From Pseudomonas entomophila (lineage in GTDB: Bacteria > Pseudomonadota > Gammaproteobacteria > Pseudomonadales > Pseudomonadaceae): a stretch of 38,542 bases of DNA. The first letter of the stretch is position 1, and the number at the start of each line of letters is the position of its first letter. Shown piece after piece: positions 1 to 5,236 of the stretch. The notes under the pieces are model-generated. The model ran no database searches. It saw only the letters and a program-made list of their open reading frames with translations, and was not told the DNA's origin. The stretch is from the NCBI RefSeq assembly GCF_013523125.1, contig NZ_JAAMQJ010000043.1:1-38542 (forward strand), given 5' to 3'. The position numbers were made by a program, and so were the translations under genes.

Positions 1-112
1 GCCCGAGCATATCTACAATGCGGGCTCGATGCCCTAGGAGCGGCTCTGCTTCATGGCCTTCCCTCGATGATCAGTCGAGAACTTTGGCCTGCAAGGAGGC
101 AAAAGTCGAGAT

Positions 113-155
113 ACAAGGAGCGGCCCCAGTGCCGCGATTGGGCCCGCAGGGCCCA
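113..155. repeat. Degenerate REP-like sequence (GTGCCGCGAT family)
   Basis: A GGAGCGGCC-type start is followed by GTGCCGCGAT and a short GC hairpin (GGGCCC, GCAG, GGCCC region). The order matches the left half of the element at 14617-14755, which has GTGCCGCGATGGGCC and then GCGGCCC. It resembles REP sequences I know from P. putida-type genomes. No clear partner half is visible, so it may be a decayed single unit. Confidence 0.45.
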
Positions 156-230
156 CACATCAGCCCATGCGGTCGGACATGTACCGAGTATGAAGAGACA
201 GTTGCTCCCATAAAGGCTGAACAATCACAC

Positions 231-336
231 TGCTATCTGCTTGAAACAGGTACTTGTGGGAGCTGGCTTGCCAGCGCTAGGGCCTGCCCAGTCACTGCCG
301 ACCTCGGCGGCAAGCCCGCACTTGCAAGCCAGCACA
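231..336. repeat. REPIN-like element, GTGGGAGCTGGCTTGCCAGC family
   Basis: The left end at 256-277 is GTGGGAGCTGGCTTGCCAGC followed by GC. The right end (about 325-336) carries an inverted but decayed copy (GCAAGCCAGCAC). Bases 231-287 match the minus strand of 27943-27887 at about 49 of 57 positions by eye, including about 25 bp outside the REP core. The two loci therefore share a longer unit than the hairpin alone. REP doublets of this type are usually spread by RAYT transposases acting in trans; none is encoded here. Confidence 0.6.
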
Positions 337-442
337 GTCCCCAGGTAGCGGGGAAGGGCCAGGCACCTGCATGCCACGGCTGGAGCCCGATACCCGCTCC
401 CTGCTACCATCGGGGTTTGTTTCAGTCCAGCCCGAGAGTCCA

Positions 443-1924
443 ATGACCACCGTCCGCACGCGTATCGCGCCGTCGCCCACTGGCGATCCCCACGTAGGCA
501 CCGCCTACATCGCCCTGTTCAACTATTGCTTCGCCAAGCAACATGGCGGCGAGTTCATCCTGCGCATCGAGGACACCGATCAGTTGCGCTCGACGCGCGA
601 GTCGGAGCAGCAGATCTTCGACGCCCTGCGCTGGCTGGGCATCGAGTGGAACGAAGGGCCTGACGTCGGCGGCCCCCATGGCCCGTACCGGCAGAGCGAG
701 CGTAGCGAGATCTACGCCAAGTACGCCAAGGAACTGGTCGAGGCCGGTCACGCCTTCTACTGCTTCTGCACCGCCGAAGAACTCGACCAGATGCGTGCCG
801 AGCAGACCGCCCGCGGCGAAACGCCCCGCTACGACGGTCGTGCCCTGAAGCTCGATCCGGAGGAGGTCCAGCGCCGTCTGGCAGCGGGCGAGCCGCACGT
901 GATCCGCATGAAGGTGCCGAGCGAAGGCGTCTGCGTCGTGCCGGACATGCTGCGTGGCGACGTCGAGATCCCGTGGGACCGCATGGACATGCAGGTGCTG
1001 ATGAAGACCGATGGCCTGCCGACCTACTTCCTGGCCAACGTGGTCGACGATCACCTGATGGGCATCACCCACGTCCTGCGTGGTGAGGAGTGGCTGCCGT
1101 CGGCGCCCAAGCTGATCAAGCTGTACGAGTACTTCGGCTGGGAGCAGCCCAAGCTGTGCTACATGCCGCTGCTGCGCAATCCGGACAAGAGCAAGCTGTC
1201 CAAGCGCAAGAACCCTACGTCCGTGACCTTCTACGAGCGCATGGGCTTCATGCCCGAGGCGATGCTCAACTACCTGGGGCGCATGGGCTGGTCGATGCCC
1301 GATGAGCGCGAGAAGTTCTCGCTGGACGAGATGGTCGAGCATTTCGACCTGTCGCGCGTCTCGCTGGGCGGCCCGATCTTCGACATCGAGAAGCTCTCCT
1401 GGCTCAACGGCCAGTGGCTGCGTGACCTGCCCGTCGAAGCGTTCGCCCAGCGCGTGCGTGATTGGGCGTTCAACCCCGACTACCTGATGAGCATCGCGCC
1501 GCACGTGCAGGGCCGCGTCGAGACCTTCAGCCAGATCGTGCCCCTGGCCGGCTTCTTCTTCGAAGGCGCGCTGAAGCTCGACACCGCGCTGTTCGCGCAC
1601 AAGAAGCTCTCGCCCGACCAGGTGCGCCAGGTCATGCAACTGATCCTGTGGAAGCTCGAGAGCCTGCGTCAATGGGACAAGGAGCGCATCACCGCGACCA
1701 TCCAGGCCGTGGTCGACGCGCTCGGTCTGAAGCTGCGCGATGCCATGCCGCTGATGTTCGCCGCGATCACCGGCCAGTCCAGCTCGGTCTCGGTGCTCGA
1801 CGCCATGGAGATCCTGGGCCCCGACCTGACCCGTTACCGCCTGCGCCAGGCGCTGGAGCAGCTGGGTGGCGTTTCCAAGAAAGAGAACAAGGAGTGGGAG
1901 AAGCTGCTGGTCACTATCGGTTGA
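443..1924 (+). CDS. gltX: Glutamyl-tRNA synthetase
   Basis: This class I aminoacyl-tRNA synthetase charges tRNA-Glu with glutamate in the cytoplasm; the product also feeds tetrapyrrole synthesis. The 493-residue protein has the usual bacterial GluRS length. The HIGH-type motif appears as PHVGT at residues 16-20 and the KMSKS-type motif as KLSKR at 251-255. The fold continues to a C-terminal anticodon-binding helical domain. The ATG at 443 was chosen because the protein from there matches the family N-terminus (RTRIAPSPTGDPHVGT). A longer frame from 371 adds residues that look like translated intergenic DNA. Upstream Shine-Dalgarno complementarity is weak. Two tRNA-Glu genes, its substrate, follow within 800 bp. 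The stop codon TGA overlaps the first unit of a heptamer repeat element. Confidence 0.98.
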   Translation: MTTVRTRIAPSPTGDPHVGTAYIALFNYCFAKQHGGEFILRIEDTDQLRSTRESEQQIFDALRWLGIEWNEGPDVGGPHGPYRQSERSEIYAKYAKELVEAGHAFYCFCTAEELDQMRAEQTARGETPRYDGRALKLDPEEVQRRLAAGEPHVIRMKVPSEGVCVVPDMLRGDVEIPWDRMDMQVLMKTDGLPTYFLANVVDDHLMGITHVLRGEEWLPSAPKLIKLYEYFGWEQPKLCYMPLLRNPDKSKLSKRKNPTSVTFYERMGFMPEAMLNYLGRMGWSMPDEREKFSLDEMVEHFDLSRVSLGGPIFDIEKLSWLNGQWLRDLPVEAFAQRVRDWAFNPDYLMSIAPHVQGRVETFSQIVPLAGFFFEGALKLDTALFAHKKLSPDQVRQVMQLILWKLESLRQWDKERITATIQAVVDALGLKLRDAMPLMFAAITGQSSSVSVLDAMEILGPDLTRYRLRQALEQLGGVSKKENKEWEKLLVTIG

Positions 1925-2082
1925 GTGGCGAGTAGTGAGCGGCAAGCGGCAAGCGAAAGCGGATGGGTGTCGCGGGCTGCAGCAGGTTTTGTCAGGCAGG
2001 CAAGCCCTGCGCTGCGAGCAATGAGCAGAAGCGTATCAGCGCCACCGTCCAGCTTGCCGCTTGTCGCTCCTGGCTTGCCACT
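1923..2082. repeat. Heptamer inverted-repeat element A
   Basis: The left arm (1923-1957) reads as 7-bp units GAGTGGC, GAGTAGT, GAGCGGC, AAGCGGC, AAGCGAA. The right arm (2051-2082) is its inverted copy. Over 32 positions (1924-1955 against the complement of 2051-2082) I count 25 matches, with about 95 bp between the arms. The first unit starts on the GA of the gltX stop codon. This is the most decayed of the four elements in the window: it has no long perfect array but keeps the same order, outer GAGTGGC-type units and inner AAGCKGC-type units. In RNA the arms could pair after gltX translation ends. Confidence 0.65.
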
Positions 2083-2106
2083 TACCTGCAAAGGTAAGTG
2101 TTTGTT
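2079..2106 (+). terminator. Probable gltX terminator
   Basis: A perfect 8-bp stem, CACTTACC (2079-2086) and GGTAAGTG (2093-2100), encloses a TGCAAA loop and is followed by TTTGTT. It overlaps the right end of repeat element A and lies just before the AT-rich region of the tRNA promoter. It is well placed to separate gltX from the tRNA operon. The T-tract is short and interrupted. Confidence 0.55.
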
Positions 2107-2109
2107 ATC

Positions 2110-2174
2110 CCAGAAAATTTTTTTCAACTTTTTTGAAAAATATGTTTGACAGGCGTTCGATCCGATCTTAATAT
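2110..2174 (+). promoter_or_regulatory. Strong sigma-70 promoter of the tRNA-Ala/Glu operon
   Basis: TTGACA (2146-2151) and TAATAT (2169-2174) are separated by exactly 17 bp. Upstream at 2110-2143 is a very AT-rich tract with A and T runs in helical phase, like an UP element. Downstream the sequence turns G+C-rich at once (GCGCCCCGTCC), a discriminator typical of stringently controlled stable-RNA promoters. The first tRNA begins at 2251. Confidence 0.88.
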
Positions 2175-2250
2175 GCGCCCCGTCCACAGCGATGAACGAA
2201 ACGAAACGCCAGACACCCAGTTAGGCGAATCGAGTTCAAAGCGACAACGT

Positions 2251-2326
2251 GGGGCTATAGCTCAGCTGGGAGAGCGCCTGCATGGCATGCAGGAGGTCAG
2301 CGGTTCGATCCCGCTTAGCTCCACCA
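2251..2326 (+). tRNA. tRNA-Ala(GGC)
   Basis: This is a full cloverleaf of 76 nt with an encoded CCA end. The acceptor stem is GGGGCTA/TAGCTCC with one G-T pair. The anticodon loop ATGGCAT sits on a CCTGC/GCAGG stem, giving anticodon GGC. It is first in a four-tRNA transcript and identical to the copy at 2532-2607. Confidence 0.97.
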
Positions 2327-2403
2327 TATTCCGCTTCATGACCCCTTGCGGGTTGGGAAGCAAGACCGGGTCCAGCAACCGGGTCTTGAAGGTAAGAAGG
2401 TTC

Positions 2404-2479
2404 GTCCCCTTCGTCTAGTGGCCTAGGACACCGCCCTTTCACGGCGGTAACAGGGGTTCGAGTCCCCTAGGGGACGCCA
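2404..2479 (+). tRNA. tRNA-Glu(TTC)
   Basis: The acceptor stem is GTCCCCT/AGGGGAC with a GCCA end. The anticodon loop CTTTCAC on a CCGCC/GGCGG stem gives anticodon TTC. The 77-nt spacer before it holds an imperfect hairpin (CAAGACC and GGTCTTG, about 2361-2390) that may take part in processing. It is a substrate of the neighbouring gltX product. Confidence 0.97.
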
Positions 2480-2531
2480 GTTTCACACAAGCGCCGTCAT
2501 CGATGACGCTGGGCCGCGAGGCTAGAAATCT

Positions 2532-2607
2532 GGGGCTATAGCTCAGCTGGGAGAGCGCCTGCATGGCATGCAGGAGGTCAGCGGTTCGATCCCGCTTAGC
2601 TCCACCA
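2532..2607 (+). tRNA. tRNA-Ala(GGC), second copy
   Basis: It is identical to the tRNA at 2251-2326 over all 76 bases. The surrounding spacers differ from those of the first copy, so the Ala-Glu pair was duplicated long ago or is kept identical by gene conversion. Confidence 0.97.
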
Positions 2608-2652
2608 ATTTTGCCAGGGTTCGTGAAAACGGACCTGCACGAAGGTTTTCAT

Positions 2653-2728
2653 GTCCCCTTCGTCTAGTGGCCTAGGACACCGCCCTTTCACGGCGGTAAC
2701 AGGGGTTCGAGTCCCCTAGGGGACGCCA
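2653..2728 (+). tRNA. tRNA-Glu(TTC), second copy
   Basis: It is identical to the tRNA at 2404-2479 and is the last member of the Ala-Glu-Ala-Glu transcript, followed by a terminator at 2756-2792. Confidence 0.97.
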
Positions 2729-2755
2729 TTTTTACCCGCGTTTTGCGGGACCTTT

Positions 2756-2792
2756 AAGGCTCATTCGCATATTGAATGGGCCTTTTGTTTTT
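2756..2792 (+). terminator. Intrinsic terminator of the tRNA-Ala/Glu operon
   Basis: An 11-bp stem, AAGGCTCATTC (2756-2766) and GAATGGGCCTT (2774-2784), contains one T-G pair and a GCATATT loop. It is followed by TTTTGTTTTT. A smaller hairpin (CCCGC/GCGGG, about 2735-2749) lies between the last tRNA and this stem and may mark the mature 3' end region. Confidence 0.88.
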
Positions 2793-2902
2793 CTGCCGCA
2801 AACACTTCTGTCGCCACACGACGCCATCGGATTCCGATCGGCGCGAGCGGGCACGGTCCTGCATCCGGTACACTGGCGCGGTCCTCACGATCGGGAGACG
2901 GC

Positions 2903-3346
2903 ATGAGCTGGGATCTGCAAACGCCATTCATCATCGACCTGCGCGTCGGTGCCGACGACATCGATGGATTGGGTCACGCCAATAACGCGGTCTATGTCAC
3001 CTGGCTGGAGCGTTGCGCCTGGCGCCACTCCCAGTGGCTCGGGCTGGACCTGGCCGAGTACCGGCGCCTGGATCGCGCGATGGCCGTGCACCGCCACGAA
3101 ATCGACTACCTGGCCGCGGCCCATCAGGATGACGAGCTGCAACTGGCTACCTGGATCGTGAACTGGGACCAGCGCTTGCGCATGACGCGTCGCTTCCAGC
3201 TCAAGCGCCCCAGCGACGGTGTGACCGTCCTGCGTGCCCAGACCACGTTCGTGTGCATCGAGCTGTCCACCGGCAAGCCCAAGCGCATGCCCGGCGAGTT
3301 TCTCGAGCGCTATCGGCCGATGGAGGTCGGGGGTCTTGAGCTGTGA
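2903..3346 (+). CDS. Acyl-CoA thioesterase, YbgC/FadM-like hotdog fold
   Basis: The 147-residue protein belongs to the 4-hydroxybenzoyl-CoA thioesterase superfamily. It shows the family signature D-x-D-G-x-G-H-x-N-N-x-x-Y at residues 19-31, with a glutamate at 36 that commonly completes the active site. Such enzymes hydrolyse acyl-CoA or acyl-ACP thioesters in the cytoplasm; the substrate cannot be read from the sequence. The start at 2903 follows GGGAG at a suitable distance. The gene stands alone between the tRNA operon and dusC. Its last codons (GAG CTG TGA) run into heptamer repeat element B, so the C-terminal residues are partly encoded by repeat units. Confidence 0.85.
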   Translation: MSWDLQTPFIIDLRVGADDIDGLGHANNAVYVTWLERCAWRHSQWLGLDLAEYRRLDRAMAVHRHEIDYLAAAHQDDELQLATWIVNWDQRLRMTRRFQLKRPSDGVTVLRAQTTFVCIELSTGKPKRMPGEFLERYRPMEVGGLEL

Positions 3347-3555
3347 GCTACAAGCTGCAAGCTGCAAGTTGAGAGGCGCTGAATTGACGTCTGGCGTCAG
3401 CCTCAGCCCTGATACCATTCAGTGGATCGCAAGAAGCTCAGCTCTGCCATAGCTTGCAGCTTGCAGCTTGCAGCTTGCAGCTTGCAGCTTGCAGCTTGCA
3501 GCTTGCAGCTTGCAGCTTGCAGCTCGCCACTCGCCACTCGCCACTCGCCACTCGC
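3338..3555. repeat. Heptamer inverted-repeat element B with a 15-unit array
   Basis: The left arm units are GAGCTGT, GAGCTAC, AAGCTGC, AAGCTGC, AAGTTGA and GAGGCGC (3338-3379). They begin inside the thioesterase gene and run through its TGA. The centre (3380-3450) is not periodic. The right arm is ten perfect copies of AGCTTGC (3451-3520), one AGCTCGC (3521-3527) and four perfect copies of CACTCGC (3528-3555). The arms are complementary: 22 bases of the left arm match the inverse of the array at 21 positions. The array ends 17 bp before the dusC start codon. Perfect tandem copies imply recent slippage or turnover. Confidence 0.9.
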
Positions 3556-3572
3556 TTTCCCCGGAGACCCCC

Positions 3573-4544
3573 ATGCAAATAGCCTTGGCCCCAATGGAAG
3601 GGCTGGTCGACAACATCCTGCGCGACGTGCTGACCCGTACCGGCGGTATCGATTGGTGTGTCACCGAGTTCATCCGCGTGTGCGACCGGCTGTTGCCGCC
3701 AGCGCAGTTCGACAAGCTGGCGCCCGAGCTCCGGCAGGGTGCCCGCACGGCCGCAGGCGTGCCCATGCGCGTGCAGTTGCTGGGGTCCGACCCGGTGTGC
3801 CTGGCCGAGAATGCCGTGCTGGCCTGTGAGCTGGGCGCGCCGGTGATCGACCTCAACTTCGGGTGCCCGGCCAAGACCGTCAACAAGTCCCGTGGGGGCG
3901 CGGTGCTGCTCAAGGAGCCCGAGCTGTTGCACGCGATCGTCAGTGAGGTCCGGCGCGCCGTGCCGGCGCACATCCCGGTCACCGCCAAGATGCGCCTGGG
4001 TTTCGAGACGCCCGACGGCGCGATGGATTGCGCCAGGGCCCTGGCCGACGGCGGCGCGGCGCACCTGGTGGTGCATGCACGGACCAAGGTCGAGGGCTAC
4101 AAGCCGCCGGCTCACTGGGAATGGGTGGCCAAGGTGCAGGACGTGGTCAGCGTGCCGGTGTTCGCCAATGGCGAGATCTGGAGCGTGGACGACTGGCGGC
4201 GCTGCACGGCAGTGAGCGGTGCACGCGACATCATGCTCGGCCGTGGCCTGGTCTCGTGCCCCGACCTGGCCTTGCAGATCGCTGCGGCGCGAGACGGGCG
4301 CGAGTATCGGCCCATGGCCTGGCAGGCGCTGGTGCCGTTGCTCCAGGCGTTCTGGCAGCAGGCCCAGGCCAAGCTGTCGCCACGCTACGCACCGGGACGC
4401 ATGAAGCAGTGGGTGGCCATGCTGACGCGCAACTACCCCGAGGCGGTGGCGCTGTTCGCCGAGCTGCGTCGCGAGAGCGAGTGTGCACGCATCAGCGCGC
4501 TGCTGGGGCTGCCTGCGGTGTCGACCGAGCCGTGCGTCGCCTGA
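3573..4544 (+). CDS. dusC: tRNA-dihydrouridine synthase, DusC-like
   Basis: This FMN enzyme reduces uridine to dihydrouridine in the D-loop of tRNAs, with NADPH as reductant. The 323-residue TIM-barrel protein starts with the flavin-binding APMEG motif. It carries the catalytic cysteine in NFGCPAKTV near residue 98, followed by SRGGAVLL. Length and N-terminus fit DusC (U16) better than DusA or DusB, but subfamily assignment is inferred. The ATG at 3573 follows CCGGAG. A longer frame exists only because the upstream heptamer array contains no stop codons; those residues are translated repeat and were rejected. The repeat array directly upstream places variable-number DNA in its 5' region. Confidence 0.92.
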   Translation: MQIALAPMEGLVDNILRDVLTRTGGIDWCVTEFIRVCDRLLPPAQFDKLAPELRQGARTAAGVPMRVQLLGSDPVCLAENAVLACELGAPVIDLNFGCPAKTVNKSRGGAVLLKEPELLHAIVSEVRRAVPAHIPVTAKMRLGFETPDGAMDCARALADGGAAHLVVHARTKVEGYKPPAHWEWVAKVQDVVSVPVFANGEIWSVDDWRRCTAVSGARDIMLGRGLVSCPDLALQIAAARDGREYRPMAWQALVPLLQAFWQQAQAKLSPRYAPGRMKQWVAMLTRNYPEAVALFAELRRESECARISALLGLPAVSTEPCVA

Positions 4545-4568
4545 GCGAAAAAATTTTTGTGCCTCGGT

Positions 4569-4596
4569 CTTGAAAAGGCAGGTCAGGTCCTTATCT
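4569..4596 (+). promoter_or_regulatory. Sigma-32 (RpoH) type heat-shock promoter of the small heat-shock gene
   Basis: CTTGAAA (4569-4575) matches the RpoH -35 consensus exactly. CCTTATCT (4589-4596) is close to the -10 consensus CCCCATNT, with a 13-bp spacer. It lies 68 bp before the start codon of the Hsp20 gene, leaving room for a structured 5' leader. Confidence 0.85.
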
Positions 4597-4602
4597 CTTC
4601 AG

Positions 4603-4663
4603 TACGCGATGCCGAAGTCGGGTCGCGTGATGACTGAACTCGCTGAATCTCAGGAGATGTATC
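4603..4663 (+). promoter_or_regulatory. ROSE-like RNA thermometer in the 5' leader of the Hsp20 gene
   Basis: Two hairpins are visible. The first has a perfect 6-bp stem, ACGCGA (4604-4609) and TCGCGT (4623-4628). The second masks the Shine-Dalgarno: CTCGCTGA (4639-4646) pairs with TCAGGAG (4650-4656) across an ATC loop, leaving one G bulged opposite the SD. TCGCT fits the conserved ROSE motif UYGCU, whose bulged or non-canonical G opposite the SD makes the helix melt on heating. ROSE elements are known upstream of small heat-shock genes in gamma- and alphaproteobacteria. The structure here was folded by eye. Confidence 0.75.
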
Positions 4664-5107
4664 ATGACTACTGCTTTTTCGCTCGCTCCACTGTTCCGCC
4701 ATTCCGTCGGTTTCGACCGTTTCAACGACCTGTTCGAGTCGGCGGCGCGTAATGAGACGGGTAGCAGCTACCCGCCCTACAACGTGGAAAAACATGGCGA
4801 TGACCACTATCGCATCGTGATCGCGGCGGCCGGTTTCCAGGAAGCCGATCTCGACCTGCAAGTGGAAAAAGGCGTGCTGACCGTGACCGGTGGCAAGCGT
4901 GACAACGCCAATGGCGAGGTCACCTACCTGCACCAGGGCATCGCGCAACGTGCCTTCAAGCTGTCGTTCCGCCTGGCCGACCACATCGAGGTCAAGGCCG
5001 CGGACCTGGCCAATGGCCTGCTCAGTATCGATCTGCTGCGTCTGGTGCCGGAAGAAGCCAAGGCCAAGCGCATCCCGATCAATGGCGAAAAGCCTGCGCT
5101 GAACTGA
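4664..5107 (+). CDS. ibpA: Small heat-shock protein, Hsp20/IbpA family
   Basis: This ATP-independent holdase chaperone binds unfolding proteins in the cytoplasm and hands them to DnaK/ClpB. The 147-residue protein has an N-terminal arm with SVGFDRFNDLF, then an alpha-crystallin domain (about residues 35-130) containing the family motifs YRIVIAAAGF and GVLTVTGGK. The start at 4664 follows AGGAGA, which is sequestered in the ROSE-like hairpin. The C-terminal IXI-type motif appears as IPI near residue 138. It is monocistronic, with its own RpoH promoter and a strong terminator at 5163-5192. Confidence 0.95.
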   Translation: MTTAFSLAPLFRHSVGFDRFNDLFESAARNETGSSYPPYNVEKHGDDHYRIVIAAAGFQEADLDLQVEKGVLTVTGGKRDNANGEVTYLHQGIAQRAFKLSFRLADHIEVKAADLANGLLSIDLLRLVPEEAKAKRIPINGEKPALN

Positions 5108-5162
5108 GCCCGTCGGGTCACGTGACGAGAGCACCGGTCCGGGCCCGATGGCCTTGACCGAT

Positions 5163-5192
5163 ACCGGGGTCGCCTAGCGACCCCGGTTTTCG
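5163..5192 (+). terminator. Intrinsic terminator after ibpA
   Basis: A perfect 11-bp stem, ACCGGGGTCGC (5163-5173) and GCGACCCCGGT (5177-5187), has a CTA loop and is followed by TTTTCGTT. On the minus strand no T-run follows, so it probably does not terminate the convergent GGDEF-EAL gene. Confidence 0.92.
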
Positions 5193-5236
5193 TTGGGCCC
5201 TCCCTACCTTTTGCCTCTGCGTGTCTGGCGTCTGGC

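Larger units (their letters stand above)
1..442. other. Intergenic region upstream of gltX with degenerate REP sequences
   Basis: I see no convincing gene here. Short open frames exist on both strands, but none has a ribosome-binding site or a recognisable product. The stretch holds two degenerate REP-type sequences (about 113-155 and 231-336, listed separately). A weak -10-like TACCAT at 405-410 could belong to a gltX promoter, but no good -35 accompanies it. The gene to the left lies outside the window. Confidence 0.5.

Noticed and set aside
422..1945. Minus-strand open frame of 507 codons antisense to gltX
   Set aside because: It is a shadow of gltX codon bias; no ribosome-binding site and no recognisable domain.
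3403..4115. Open frames on both strands through the heptamer arrays, with repeated residues such as LQLAACS or LQAASCK
   Set aside because: A 7-bp repeat without stop codons is open in every frame and yields a 7-residue repeat. The frames have no proper start signals and differ only by running into dusC or its antisense. They are translated repeat, not protein genes.
4545..4568. AAAAAATTTTT after dusC considered as a terminator
   Set aside because: It is a short A/T palindrome without a G+C stem; it more likely belongs to the AT-rich upstream part of the heat-shock promoter.
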